Below are positions 10,127-19,632 of a stretch of DNA of 64,000 nt, in pieces. Origin of the DNA: MED-G20 sp038108155 (GTDB taxonomy: Bacteria; Bacteroidota; Bacteroidia; Flavobacteriales_D; Parvicellaceae); NCBI GenBank assembly GCA_038108155.1, contig JAYNHP010000004.1:11380-75379 (forward strand). Direction: 5' to 3'. Made by a program: the position numbers and the translations under genes. Positions within the stretch are counted from its first letter, which is position 1. Every line of letters begins with the position of its first letter. Below the pieces are notes generated by a model, which was not told the origin of the DNA, made no database searches, and saw only the letters and a program-made list of their open reading frames with translations.

Positions 10127-10273
10127 GTGAAAAGAAATATAGTTTTAAAATATGGCCTAATATTCTTGCTTATGCTAAGCTTTTTAAGTTGTAGTGTTCT
10201 AAAGAAAAAGAAAAATTGCGATTGCCCAGAATGGTCTTATTATAAAGCTGAAAAACTTAAGAGATTTACTTAA
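10127..10273 (+). CDS. Tiny predicted lipoprotein, 48 residues
   Basis: A short open frame starting with GTG at 10127. It encodes MKRNIVLKYG, a hydrophobic stretch (LIFLLMLSFL), then SC at residues 21-22 as a plausible lipobox (FLSC), a run of four lysines, and NCDCPEWSYYKAEKL. A positively charged N-terminus, a hydrophobic core and a Cys at the end of that core are what a lipoprotein signal needs. The mature peptide would be about 27 residues with two further Cys in CDC. It ends ten bases before the cytidylyltransferase-like gene and runs the same way, so they may share a transcript. No function is recognised. Confidence 0.55.
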   Translation: MKRNIVLKYGLIFLLMLSFLSCSVLKKKKNCDCPEWSYYKAEKLKRFT

Positions 10274-10283
10274 ACCAAAGAAA

Positions 10284-10706
10284 ATGAAAAAGAAAGCAAT
10301 TATTGTAAGTGGCTATTTTAACCCCATACATAAAGGACATTTAGAATATTTTCACAATGCTAAAGCCATTAGTGAAGAGCTTTTTGTAATTGTCAATTCT
10401 GATCTTCAAAGACAATTAAAAGGTAGTAAAGAGTTTCAAGACGAAGAGGAAAGGATGATAATTGTAAGTCAAATTAAAAGTGTGAATAAAGCAATATTAT
10501 CTGTTGATCAAGACAGAACAGTTTGTGCAACCATCAAAAAAATTGTTGAAGATTTTGGCCACGAATATGAATTTTCATTTGCCAATGGCGGAGACCAAAA
10601 TAATAACACGATTCCTGAAAAACCAATTTGTAAAGAATTAGGAGTAAAACTTATAGATGGATTGGGAGACAAAATTCAATCCTCAAGTTGGTTGCTTAAT
10701 AAATGA
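10284..10706 (+). CDS. Cytidylyltransferase-family nucleotidyltransferase
   Basis: A 140-residue cytoplasmic enzyme with the cytidylyltransferase fold. VSGYFNPIHKGHLEYF holds the nucleotide-binding HxGH motif (HKGH), and the end (GDKIQSSSWLL) resembles the signature that closes HldE/TagD-type domains. These enzymes couple CTP or ATP to a phosphorylated alcohol or sugar. The length fits a single-domain glycerol-3-phosphate or similar cytidylyltransferase, but the substrate cannot be assigned. It is preceded by a tiny lipoprotein gene on the same strand and ends opposite a small minus-strand gene. Confidence 0.8.
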   Translation: MKKKAIIVSGYFNPIHKGHLEYFHNAKAISEELFVIVNSDLQRQLKGSKEFQDEEERMIIVSQIKSVNKAILSVDQDRTVCATIKKIVEDFGHEYEFSFANGGDQNNNTIPEKPICKELGVKLIDGLGDKIQSSSWLLNK

Positions 10707-10728
10707 CAATTTTATAAATCGGCTATTA

Positions 10729-10932
10729 TTACAATTTAGCTGAGTAATTAATTTCATAGTATTTGGACCTTTGAGACTTAGACATACCAACTGTTTTGTC
10801 CATAAAATTATTTCTATCCTCTCTAGAACTAAATACCCATATGCATATAGAATCATTGCTATGATAAATAGCTTTTAACTCATCATCAATTTTACAAATC
10901 TGTTTTGGAATATCCACTTTTATACAAATCAT
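10729..10932 (-). CDS. Small hypothetical protein, 67 residues
   Basis: An unrecognised 67-residue frame that begins 14 bases after rodA on the same strand and fills the space before the convergent cytidylyltransferase gene. It is soluble, with no membrane segment. The pattern MICIKVDIPKQ, KAIYHSNDSICIWVFSS, then a charged helix-like stretch (REDRNNFMDKTVG) looks like a folded protein rather than noise. Position suggests it is the last gene of the cell-shape operon, but nothing links its function to RodA. Confidence 0.5.
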   Translation of the reverse strand: MICIKVDIPKQICKIDDELKAIYHSNDSICIWVFSSREDRNNFMDKTVGMSKSQRSKYYEINYSAKL

Positions 10933-10946
10933 TCTACAAAAATAAT

Positions 10947-12278
10947 TTATCTTAAAACAACTTTTCTTTCTGAATCGAGTCTTAAGAGTATAAAAACCAT
11001 TAATCCAAAAGAAAGAATTGCTGAGCCGCCCTTACTAAAAAAAGGTAGAGGTATACCAATTACTGGTGCTAAACCTATTACCATAGCAATATTTATCATG
11101 AAATGAAAAAATAAAATAGCTGAAACACAATATCCGTAAATCCTTGTAAACTTACTTCTTTGCCTTTCTGCAATTATAATCATTCTTATCAAAGTAGATA
11201 AATACAAGGAAATAAATATAAATGAACCTAAAAATCCCCACTCTTCAGCTAAAACACAAAATATAAAATCTGTATTTTGCTCCGGAACATGCTTGTACTT
11301 ATCATTACTCAAAGTTCCTTTTAAGTATCCTTTTCCGAAACCCTCACCTGAACCAACTGCAGAAAGAGCCTGATATATATTATATCCTGCTCCTTTTCTG
11401 TCTTCTTTGACACCAAACATAATCTGGAAACGAGTTCTGTGCCTTTCACTGAAAACATGATCGTAAACATAATTGATGCCACCAGAAATAGACAGTCCAA
11501 GTAATGTAATAATTATTAGTCTTTGAATTTTTTGCTTTCTATATCTAGGCAAAACAAAATATCTAATAATTAAAAATGAAAAAATAAAACCAAAAACAAG
11601 AATAAGACCAAAAAATATATTTCCTGAAATAGCATTTCCTGCAAGGTAAAATACTGATTTTGAAGCTTTTAGAAAAATTCCTACGACTGCAATTAAAACT
11701 GTAAAAAGACCAACTAGTAAAAAATTTCCTGACAGTCCTTCTCTATATAAAACAAATATAAAACAAGCAAAAACTAACATTGTTCCTGGATCGGGCTGAA
11801 CTGCAATTAGTAAAGCTGGAATAATTATCATAAAAAATGCTTTTAACTTGGTTCTGAATTCTTGAAATCTTGAACCTACATCACTCAATAATTTGGCTAT
11901 GGACAAACTTAAAGTTAGCTTTATGAACTCGGATGGTTGTATAGAGAAGCCGCTAAAATAAAACCAAGATCTAGCACCTTTAATAGGAGGCATCAGCAAA
12001 ACTAGAATTAATAAAAGTAAAACAAATCCGTAAGTGAAATAGGCTGTGTTTTTAATGAAACTTCCATCCATTAAAAGAATAAAAAAACCTGAAAAAAAAG
12101 TTATAATTATCCATATAAGTTGTTTTCCATAATTTGTAGACCAGAAATCACTTTGAATATCTAATCCCTTAAAAGTACTTGAATACATAATAAAATATCC
12201 AATTACAGAAAGTAACAAATACATTATTAGCAGTGGCTTATCAATATTTCTCCAAATGGATAGATTTCTATATTTCAT
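10947..12278 (-). CDS. rodA: Rod-shape peptidoglycan glycosyltransferase RodA
   Basis: A SEDS-family integral membrane protein (443 residues) that polymerises lipid II during side-wall growth together with PBP2. About ten to twelve hydrophobic segments are visible. Family marks include GARSWFYFSGFSIQPSEFIK, AVQPDPGTMLV, the large loop around GYNIYQALSAVGSGEGFGKG, and the closing GLAPVIGIPLPFFSKGGSA. It is longer than E. coli RodA (370) because of additional loops in the middle, as is usual in this phylum. Its start overlaps the end of mrdA by four bases, so it is coupled to its transpeptidase partner. Confidence 0.95.
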   Translation of the reverse strand: MKYRNLSIWRNIDKPLLIMYLLLSVIGYFIMYSSTFKGLDIQSDFWSTNYGKQLIWIIITFFSGFFILLMDGSFIKNTAYFTYGFVLLLLILVLLMPPIKGARSWFYFSGFSIQPSEFIKLTLSLSIAKLLSDVGSRFQEFRTKLKAFFMIIIPALLIAVQPDPGTMLVFACFIFVLYREGLSGNFLLVGLFTVLIAVVGIFLKASKSVFYLAGNAISGNIFFGLILVFGFIFSFLIIRYFVLPRYRKQKIQRLIIITLLGLSISGGINYVYDHVFSERHRTRFQIMFGVKEDRKGAGYNIYQALSAVGSGEGFGKGYLKGTLSNDKYKHVPEQNTDFIFCVLAEEWGFLGSFIFISLYLSTLIRMIIIAERQRSKFTRIYGYCVSAILFFHFMINIAMVIGLAPVIGIPLPFFSKGGSAILSFGLMVFILLRLDSERKVVLR

Positions 12279-14113
12279 TTAAAATTGGTATTTGGATTTA
12301 AAATAACAGCCTGGCTAATTTGATTTGCTTTTTCAATAGATTTTTCAGAAAGAGAACCTTTTATAAATAATTCCATCATTAAACTAGCAATTGGAGCAGC
12401 CCATTTGCTTCCCCAGGTACCATATTCAACATAAACTGCAATTGCAATTTGAGGACTATCCATAGGCGCAAAAGAAATAAAAACTGAATGATCATTAAAA
12501 GTCTTATTTTCAACAGTACCTGTTTTTCCGCAAACTTCAATACCATCAATTTTAGCATTTCTACCTGTTCCCCGATTTACAACTTCGTTCATAGCTTTCA
12601 CTACGACTTCAAAATGTTTTTTATCAACACATGTACTGTGCTTAATTTTAAATTTTTTAAGTATGTTTTCATTTGCTATTTTTTTAATGATATGGGGGGT
12701 ATAATAATATCCTCTATTTGCTATAATTGAAGCTAAATTTGCCATTTGAATTGGTGAAACACCAATCTCTCCTTCGCCAATACTATTAGAGTAAATAGTA
12801 CTAAAAGCCCATCTTTTTTCCCCGTACCATTTATCATAAAAATCAACATCAGGAATAAAGCCACTTTTTTCTTCTGGCAAGTCTATACCAAGTGAATTGC
12901 CAAAACCAAAAGATTTTATCTTTTTCTCCCAAATCTCTAAACCTTCTCTACTAGTTTGAAAAACGTTTTTTGACTTATCTTTCATTATCAATCTTTTATA
13001 TACCTGAAAAAAATAATGATTGCAGCTATGTTTAATTGCTTTAGTCAGATTATTTGGCTTTTCATGGTTGTGGCAGCCAATAATATTTTTATTGCAGGAA
13101 AATCCAGTTTCAGGGCTAATTACTCCATCATCTAAAGCAATTAATGCTTGAACCAACTTGAAAATCGACCCTGGTCTGTACTTGTCATTATAGACTGGTC
13201 TATTTATTAATGGCTTTAAACTATCATTTTTTTTTAAAATCTTGAAATTTTTAGAGAAATCTCTTCCTGTTAAATTTGAAGGATTATAGTTTGGAGCAGA
13301 TACCATTGCCAAAACTTCGCCACTAGATGGCTCAATTGCAACAATTGACCCAATTTTATTTACCATTAATTTTTCCCCTAGTTTTTGCAGTTCAATATCT
13401 AAAGTTGTATAAAGACTCATCCCTGGCTTAGGAGGTTTTTTATTGACTGTTTCTACCTTATTTCCTGCATAATCTTTTAAATAATTTATATTTCCTCTCT
13501 CTCCCCTTAATAGTAACTCATATTGTTTTTCTAGACCAGTAATTCCAATAAAATCATTTTTAGTATAGAAAAAATCGCCTTGTACTTTTGTATTTTTAAA
13601 CTGATTTTCATCAATTCTTCTTATATAACCCAATAAATGTGCTGCAATTGGATTAGGATATCCTCTGTCAATTTTTGATTTAGCAAAAACAGCATTAATT
13701 TGTCCTAAATATGGAGAAATCTTTGCATGCTCTTTATGTGTCATAGACTCAATAAAAACCGAAGGCTTATAAGGAACATTATATCCAGTAGATGCATTTT
13801 TTATAATCTCTTGAAAATCGTCATTACTCAAATTAAAAAGTTTACAAATAGCGGAAGAGTCTTTTGGTTTTATGATAGAAGGATGAATATAGATATCATA
13901 TATAGTTTCTGCCCCAACCAATAGTTGATTATTTCTATCGTATATAAAACCTCTAGGAGGTTGGATATTTTCTGTTTTTGAAGTTATCTGACTGGCTCTT
14001 TCTGACCAGTCTTTATTAATAACCTGAATATAGAAAAGCCTAAAAGAAAAAATTATTCCTACAGAAATTATAATAAGAACAACTACCCATTGTCTATTTT
14101 TAAAAGGATCCAT
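12275..14113 (-). CDS. mrdA: Penicillin-binding protein 2 (transpeptidase of the elongasome)
   Basis: A 612-residue class B PBP that cross-links peptidoglycan during cell elongation. It has one N-terminal membrane anchor (about 8-30), then a dimerisation domain with PPRGFIYDRN, then the transpeptidase domain. The active-site motifs are present: SIFK with nucleophile S316 and K319 in YRPGSIFKLV, an SxN-like SCN in IKHSCNHYFF, and KTG in EVCGKTGTVENK. It lies between mreD (one-base overlap) and rodA (four-base overlap), its functional partner. Confidence 0.96.
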   Translation of the reverse strand: MDPFKNRQWVVVLIIISVGIIFSFRLFYIQVINKDWSERASQITSKTENIQPPRGFIYDRNNQLLVGAETIYDIYIHPSIIKPKDSSAICKLFNLSNDDFQEIIKNASTGYNVPYKPSVFIESMTHKEHAKISPYLGQINAVFAKSKIDRGYPNPIAAHLLGYIRRIDENQFKNTKVQGDFFYTKNDFIGITGLEKQYELLLRGERGNINYLKDYAGNKVETVNKKPPKPGMSLYTTLDIELQKLGEKLMVNKIGSIVAIEPSSGEVLAMVSAPNYNPSNLTGRDFSKNFKILKKNDSLKPLINRPVYNDKYRPGSIFKLVQALIALDDGVISPETGFSCNKNIIGCHNHEKPNNLTKAIKHSCNHYFFQVYKRLIMKDKSKNVFQTSREGLEIWEKKIKSFGFGNSLGIDLPEEKSGFIPDVDFYDKWYGEKRWAFSTIYSNSIGEGEIGVSPIQMANLASIIANRGYYYTPHIIKKIANENILKKFKIKHSTCVDKKHFEVVVKAMNEVVNRGTGRNAKIDGIEVCGKTGTVENKTFNDHSVFISFAPMDSPQIAIAVYVEYGTWGSKWAAPIASLMMELFIKGSLSEKSIEKANQISQAVILNPNTNFK

Positions 14114-14628
14114 TATTTTTTAAAAATAAATAAGTACTGAAGAAAAACTAAAAAGACCAAAGCAGAAATAGTATTGATAAATGCCCTAAAAAATAATATC
14201 TGTAAATTATTAAATGAAAATTGCTCCATTATAAAAAAGATAAGGTGGTATGAGAAGATAGAAATTCCAAAAAATAATAAATACCTAACGAGACCAATAG
14301 TAAACATATTAAGTTCAACATCTTTTTCTATATCCTCTTTGGATGAAATAGAAAATAAAAATGTTGGTTTTAAAAATGTGATAATTAAAAGAACTGAAGT
14401 ATTAAGTCCAAGGGTATTTCTAAAAATGTCTGTGATAAACCCTAAAAAGAAAGCATAAATTAATAAGTTAAAAACTGTTGTATCTAGTTTCATCTTCAAA
14501 ATAAAAAAACAGATGATGATTGGTGAAAAGTAAGATGAGTAAATTCCAAAATCTAAAAAGTCAATGAAGAAAATCTGGACTAGTATAAGTCCTATAAACC
14601 AAGCGATATTTCTAAATTCAAAAATCAT
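14113..14628 (-). CDS. mreD: Rod-shape determining protein MreD
   Basis: A 171-residue inner-membrane protein with about five hydrophobic helices and almost no soluble part. The sequence alone is weakly conserved, but FLGFITDIFRNTLGLNTS resembles the MreD signature and the location between mreC and mrdA settles it. It scaffolds the MreBC-PBP2-RodA elongation complex. The start overlaps the end of mreC by four bases. Confidence 0.88.
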   Translation of the reverse strand: MIFEFRNIAWFIGLILVQIFFIDFLDFGIYSSYFSPIIICFFILKMKLDTTVFNLLIYAFFLGFITDIFRNTLGLNTSVLLIITFLKPTFLFSISSKEDIEKDVELNMFTIGLVRYLLFFGISIFSYHLIFFIMEQFSFNNLQILFFRAFINTISALVFLVFLQYLFIFKK

Positions 14629-15455
14629 CTTTTATTAAGATGTTGTTTTATTTCTTCTGAAGTCCTATTGAAAACAATAAAACCAATTTTAGTTCTTGAA
14701 AAATCTTCCTCATTTTCTAACTTTATATCTAAAGTTTGTTGCTCAATATTTTCTTTTATTTCTATTACTTTCCCAATTTTTATACCTCCTGGGAATAATC
14801 CTTCAGCACCTGATGTAATAAAGTAATCTCCTAGTTTTACTTTGGTATAAATAGGAATATTTTTAACAAAAATATTCTGGTAATTATTCTCTTCGGGAAC
14901 CCAAATTAAGTCTCCCCAACTATTGGTTTTTTCATGAAGTACTTTTAATCCAAAATTTGGATTTATTAATGGTCTAATTGTTGCATAATTATCTGTTACA
15001 TTTTTAACAATTCCTAATATACCCTTTGTGCCAATCAATCCCATTTTGTCTCTAACACCACTTTTTTTACCAGCATTTACTATTAAAAAATTTTCGTAAT
15101 GTTTAAATTGAGAATTGATGACTTTGACCTCCTTGAATAAAAAATTTTTTTGATAAATAGTATCCTTTGATTTTATAAATTTTCTACCTACCACCAAATC
15201 TTTATTTAAAAGTTGATTTTTTAAAATAGAATTTTCTTTTATTAAATCGTTGTTTATCTCTCTCAGAGAGAAATAAGAAAACATATTATATTGTAAATTG
15301 TAAAGACTTGATGTAATACTATTACTAGAACTTAAATAATTATAGTGATGATAAGAATTACGATAACTAAAGAGAAAGAATAAAGAAAAGAATTCCAAAA
15401 ACAGAAAAAAGAGAAAATTTCTGTATTTCTGTATAAGCAGAATTATATTTCTCAT
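14625..15455 (-). CDS. mreC: Rod-shape determining protein MreC
   Basis: A 276-residue bitopic protein: a short cytoplasmic N-terminus, one membrane helix (about 12-30), a coiled-coil-like segment (about 60-90, with SLREINNDLIKENSILKNQL), and a periplasmic beta domain (VNAGKKSGVRDKMGLIG, GDYFITSGAEGLFPGGIKIG) typical of MreC. It links MreB inside the cell with PBP2 outside and helps activate it. It lies 17 bases after mreB and is coupled to mreD. Confidence 0.93.
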   Translation of the reverse strand: MRNIILLIQKYRNFLFFLFLEFFSLFFLFSYRNSYHHYNYLSSSNSITSSLYNLQYNMFSYFSLREINNDLIKENSILKNQLLNKDLVVGRKFIKSKDTIYQKNFLFKEVKVINSQFKHYENFLIVNAGKKSGVRDKMGLIGTKGILGIVKNVTDNYATIRPLINPNFGLKVLHEKTNSWGDLIWVPEENNYQNIFVKNIPIYTKVKLGDYFITSGAEGLFPGGIKIGKVIEIKENIEQQTLDIKLENEEDFSRTKIGFIVFNRTSEEIKQHLNKR

Positions 15456-15472
15456 TTATATAAATTTCTTCT

Positions 15473-16498
15473 CTATGCTTTAATTAAAAATTGATAATTA
15501 TCAATATTCTTCAATGCAATTCCTGTTCCTCTTGCTACAGCTCTCAGAGGGTCTTCGGCAATATGAACTGGAAGTTTAGTTTTGGTGGATATTCTTTTAT
15601 CCAAACCTCTTAACATAGAACCTCCTCCGGCCAAATAAATTCCAGTTTTGTAAATATCGGCAGATAATTCTGGTGGTGTCATTTCTAATGCACTCAAAAT
15701 AGCTTCCTCAATTTTTGAAATTGATTTATCCAAAGAATGAGCAATTTCTTTGTATGAAACGTGAATTTCTTTTGGGATTCCAGTCATTAAATCCCTACCT
15801 CTTACTGCATAATCGTTGGGTGGGTTTTCTAGATTATCTATGGCAGCACCCACTTCGATTTTAATTTGTTCTGCAGTTCTTTCACCAATGAGAATATTGT
15901 GTTGTCTTCTCATATATTCTTCTATATCACTAGTAAAATCATCTCCGGCCACTCTTATAGACTTATCGCAAACTATTCCACCTAGTGCAATTACTGCAAT
16001 TTCTGAGGTTCCTCCTCCGATATCAATTATCATATTTCCCATTGGTTCCTCAACGTCTACCCCAATTCCAATAGCTGCAGCCATTGGTTCGTGAATTAAA
16101 TAAACTTCTTTACCTCCAGCATGTTCTGCAGAATCTTGAACCGCTCTTTTCTCAACTTCTGTAATTCCAGAAGGAATACAGATTACCATTCTCATAGTTG
16201 GTTGAATATATCTACTACCCCCTTTCATCATTTTAATCATTCCTCTAATCATGTGTTCAGCAGCTTGGAAATCTGCTATAACACCATCTTTAAGTGGCCT
16301 AATAGTTTTGATGTTCTCATGTGTTTTACCATGCATTTGCTGGGCCTTCTTACCAATAGCAATTACTTTTCCAGTAGTTCTATCCATTGCTACAATTGAT
16401 GGCTCATCAACAACTACTTTGTCGTTATTTATAACTAAAGTATTTGCAGTACCTAAATCAATAGCAACTTCTTGTGTAAATACGTTGAATAATCCCAT
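15473..16498 (-). CDS. mreB: Actin-like cell-shape protein MreB
   Basis: A 341-residue bacterial actin that forms membrane-bound filaments guiding side-wall synthesis. I chose the ATG at 16498 (MGLFNVFTQEVAIDLGTANT), the conserved MreB start, rather than a longer frame beginning at 16573, whose extra 25 residues are mostly hydrophobic and overlap purH. The ATPase signatures are visible: phosphate 1 in AIDLGTANT, phosphate 2 in IIDIGGGTSEIAVI, and the adenosine region GIYLAGGGSMLRGL. It starts ten bases after purH stops, the arrangement often seen in Bacteroidota. Confidence 0.97.
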   Translation of the reverse strand: MGLFNVFTQEVAIDLGTANTLVINNDKVVVDEPSIVAMDRTTGKVIAIGKKAQQMHGKTHENIKTIRPLKDGVIADFQAAEHMIRGMIKMMKGGSRYIQPTMRMVICIPSGITEVEKRAVQDSAEHAGGKEVYLIHEPMAAAIGIGVDVEEPMGNMIIDIGGGTSEIAVIALGGIVCDKSIRVAGDDFTSDIEEYMRRQHNILIGERTAEQIKIEVGAAIDNLENPPNDYAVRGRDLMTGIPKEIHVSYKEIAHSLDKSISKIEEAILSALEMTPPELSADIYKTGIYLAGGGSMLRGLDKRISTKTKLPVHIAEDPLRAVARGTGIALKNIDNYQFLIKA

Positions 16499-16508
16499 AA
16501 TTGTAAAT

Positions 16509-18011
16509 TTAATGTTTAAAATGTCTAGTTCCTGTAAAAACCATTCCAATTTTATTATTATTACAATAATCAATTGACAAATTGTCTTTTACAGACCCTC
16601 CGGGTTGAATAACTGCATTTATTCCTTGATCTCCTGCAATTTCCACACAATCTGGAAATGGGAAAAAAGCATCCGAGGCCATTACAGCATCTTGTAAGTC
16701 AAACTTAAAGGTTTTTGCTTTGTGTATTGCTTGATTCAATGCATCGACTCTTGATGTTTGACCAGTTCCACTAGCTAAAAGCTGTTGGTTTTTAACCAAA
16801 ACAATTGTATTTGACTTTGTGTGTTTGGCTAATTTATTAGCAAAATACAGATCTTCCATCTGTTTAGAAGTTGGCTGATGATTAGTTTTTAATTCAAATG
16901 ATTCTATATTTTCTACAGAACTATCTCTCTTTTGAATCAAGGTTCCGTTGAGACAAGATCTAACAATTTTATCAGGAAAAATTGTGTTGTTTTGTTTTAA
17001 AATTATTCTGTTTTTTTTACTTTTTAAAATTTCCAAAGCCTCGAAACTAAAACTAGGAGCAATTAGGACTTCGCAAAATAGATTATTTATAAGAGTTGCA
17101 GTTTGTAAATCAATTTCTTTGTTTGAAATTAAAACACCTCCAAAGGCAGAAACTGGGTCCGCTTCTAAAGCCGAACTATATGCATCTACAAGATTTTTTC
17201 GAGAAGCAAATCCACACGCATTATTGTGCTTCAAAATAGCAAAGGTTGGAATTGCATCTTTAAAATCTTCCATTAACATAATTGCAGAGTCAATATCTAA
17301 AAGGTTATTGTAAGAGATTTGTTTGCCATGTAATTGTTTAAACACATCTTCTAAATTTCCCGAAAACCAACCATCCTGATGTGGATTCTCACCATACCTT
17401 AGTGGGGTACTTTTAACAGAACCAAAATAAGAATGTATTGCCGTATCGTAATTACTAGAAACAGAGAAAGACTGAGTTGCAAAATATTTTCTATCCTTAA
17501 TACTGGTTGAAACTTCATCTCTTCTAGAAATAATGTCAACTAATTCTTGGTAATGTTCTTTTTTAGACAAGACTGTAACATCTTTAAAATTTTTAGCTGC
17601 AGCTCTAATAAGAGATATTCCGCCAATATCGATTTTTTCTATAATTTCTTCTTCACTTGAACCAGAAGCAACTGTTTTTTCAAATGGATATAGGTCAACT
17701 ACAACTAAATCTATTTCCGGTATTTTATATTTACTTAGTTGTAATTTGTCGTCCTGATTAGTTCTGCGATTTAAAATACCTCCAAAAACCTTTGGATGTA
17801 GGGTTTTTACTCTTCCACCAAGTATAGATGGATAATCAGTTAGTTTTTCAACAGGTATTACAGAAATTCCAAGATTTTCTATGAACTTCTGAGTTCCTCC
17901 AGTAGAATATATTTTAACTCCCTTAGAGTCAAGAATTTTAACCAACTCTTCCAATCCATCTTTAGAAAAAACAGAAATTAAAGCACTTTTAATTGTTCGA
18001 TTATTCTCCAC
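16509..18011 (-). CDS. purH: Bifunctional AICAR formyltransferase / IMP cyclohydrolase
   Basis: A 500-residue cytoplasmic enzyme for the last two steps of IMP synthesis. The N-terminal IMP cyclohydrolase domain (1 to about 195) has KIYSTGGTQKFIENLGI and GRVKTLHPKVFGGIL. The C-terminal formyltransferase domain has RYGENPHQDGWF and the catalytic ILKHNNACGFA with the essential Lys-His pair. The length is close to normal (about 510). It heads the minus-strand operon with mreBCD, mrdA and rodA. The 156-base upstream region (18012-18167) is AT-rich and holds no clear promoter consensus or gene. Confidence 0.96.
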   Translation of the reverse strand: MENNRTIKSALISVFSKDGLEELVKILDSKGVKIYSTGGTQKFIENLGISVIPVEKLTDYPSILGGRVKTLHPKVFGGILNRRTNQDDKLQLSKYKIPEIDLVVVDLYPFEKTVASGSSEEEIIEKIDIGGISLIRAAAKNFKDVTVLSKKEHYQELVDIISRRDEVSTSIKDRKYFATQSFSVSSNYDTAIHSYFGSVKSTPLRYGENPHQDGWFSGNLEDVFKQLHGKQISYNNLLDIDSAIMLMEDFKDAIPTFAILKHNNACGFASRKNLVDAYSSALEADPVSAFGGVLISNKEIDLQTATLINNLFCEVLIAPSFSFEALEILKSKKNRIILKQNNTIFPDKIVRSCLNGTLIQKRDSSVENIESFELKTNHQPTSKQMEDLYFANKLAKHTKSNTIVLVKNQQLLASGTGQTSRVDALNQAIHKAKTFKFDLQDAVMASDAFFPFPDCVEIAGDQGINAVIQPGGSVKDNLSIDYCNNNKIGMVFTGTRHFKH

Positions 18012-18167
18012 AGTTTAATTTATAAATTATTACTTTAAAATTATTAACTATATGGTAATAATTCACATAAAAATCAGAGTTGTTGATAACTAAACTAATA
18101 TTGTTCAGAATTAACTTGAAATTCATGATAAAAATGACTCGACAACTTCAAATTAAAGTTTAATGAA

Positions 18168-19493
18168 TTAGTTCACGATTCTTACAAGCTCTCTAGATTT
18201 TTGAATACAGTCACTAACGGAAACTCCATTAAAATAATTACCAACTAAATGAAAATTAGAATGACTATTTTTAAAATTCTCAATGGCATTTAATAAATCA
18301 GAATGGTCTAAATTAAATTGCGGAATTCCTTTTACCCATCTGTAATGATTGTAAATTACAGTCTCTCCTTTATGTCCAAGTAAATCTTCTAATTCTTTCA
18401 AAATTAATTCCTTGAGTTTAATAGGACTCATTTCACATAAATGCTTCTGTCTTTCACCTCCCACTAAAACCGTGAATAGCTCTTTACCTTCTGGCGAAAC
18501 GTAATCAAAAATTCTACTATTAAAAAGTATCCCCAAGTAACTTTTATCATCAGAGGGTTTTGTTAAAACTCCAAAACCTTGTTTTTTATTTTGGATATTT
18601 TTCTTTTCAAAACCAAAATGAAAAACATCAACTGGACTGTAAATAATTTTATCTAACTCTGTGATTAAAGTACGATCATCAATAAAGTTCTTTAAAGAAT
18701 ATGCTGGTACAGTACAAATAATTTCTTTACAAAGTATTTTGCCAGAATCACTAATTATTTCATAGCCATTTTCAGATTTAATAATTTGTTCAACTTTATA
18801 GTTAAGTACTAATTTATCTTCCATCGACTCGGCAATTTTAGTGGTCAATTGAGAAAGTCCTTTTGGAAAATTAAATGAGTTTATTTTACTTTTTTTATTC
18901 TTTTTAGACTTTAGGACTCCCTTTATTATACTACCATGGGATTGCTCTAGTTTCCAAAGCAATTTAAGGGTATGTTCAGCACTCATTTTTTTGGTATTCC
19001 CAGCGTAAATTCCCGTAATAAATGGTTCTATTAATTGGTCATGAAATTCTTTTCCAAATCTTTTTTTGACAAACTCAAAAACCGAAGTATTTTTCTTATG
19101 TGGTTTTATAAAGGGTTCCCTTAAAATTCTTATTTTAGAAATAAAAGAAAATAAAGGACTAAAAATAAAGCTTATTGGGTTGAGAGGGATTTTAGTCAAT
19201 CTATCTTGGTGTAAAACAAAACGATTTTTATTGCTAGTCTCTTTTGGAAACTGAAGTTCTTCCCATAAATTATAATCTTTTATTATTTCTTCGATTGCAT
19301 CGTTATTAAGAAGAACAGTATTTGGACCGTTTTCACAAATAAAATCGTTTTCAATTTTAGTTTTAATAATACCCCCCGGTAGGTTACTGGCCTCTAAAAT
19401 TAAAAAATCACTTCTTTTTTTGGATAAGAAGTGTGCTGCGCTTAAGCCGCATATCCCTGCTCCAATTATTACTGTATTAACTTCTTTTTTCAT
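18168..19493 (-). CDS. hemY: Protoporphyrinogen/coproporphyrinogen oxidase, HemY type
   Basis: A 441-residue FAD enzyme of the oxygen-dependent protoporphyrinogen oxidase family, which aromatises the porphyrinogen ring late in haem synthesis. It starts with a Rossmann FAD site (VIIGAGICGLSAAHFLSKK) and a second dinucleotide contact (LILEASNLPGGIIKT). The segment RFGKEFHDQLIEPFITGIYAG is typical of the family, as is the C-terminal HLVGNYFNGVSVSDCIQ. Some databases call this gene hemG, and Gram-positive relatives act on coproporphyrinogen III. Because ferrochelatase hemH is also in the window and no coprohaem decarboxylase is seen, the classic protoporphyrin route is plausible but unproven. Confidence 0.9.
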   Translation of the reverse strand: MKKEVNTVIIGAGICGLSAAHFLSKKRSDFLILEASNLPGGIIKTKIENDFICENGPNTVLLNNDAIEEIIKDYNLWEELQFPKETSNKNRFVLHQDRLTKIPLNPISFIFSPLFSFISKIRILREPFIKPHKKNTSVFEFVKKRFGKEFHDQLIEPFITGIYAGNTKKMSAEHTLKLLWKLEQSHGSIIKGVLKSKKNKKSKINSFNFPKGLSQLTTKIAESMEDKLVLNYKVEQIIKSENGYEIISDSGKILCKEIICTVPAYSLKNFIDDRTLITELDKIIYSPVDVFHFGFEKKNIQNKKQGFGVLTKPSDDKSYLGILFNSRIFDYVSPEGKELFTVLVGGERQKHLCEMSPIKLKELILKELEDLLGHKGETVIYNHYRWVKGIPQFNLDHSDLLNAIENFKNSHSNFHLVGNYFNGVSVSDCIQKSRELVRIVN

Positions 19494-19632
19494 CTAAAAA
19501 AAACAGATTATAAAAATAAATAATTTATCAAATTAAGATCTGAGTTTTTACTATAAAAATGATTAAGATTTAAAGTAATTTTCATTTATGCATATTCAAT
19601 TGTATATTCGCAAACTTTAATAATATACTGAT

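Noticed and set aside
16121..16577. Two plus-strand open frames of 92 and 108 codons across mreB and the end of purH
   Set aside because: Both are antisense to conserved genes, overlap one another and show no family resemblance.
18012..18167. Intergenic region upstream of purH examined for a riboswitch or small gene
   Set aside because: No purine-riboswitch core, no convincing hairpin with a T tract and no protein-like frame; AT-rich DNA only.
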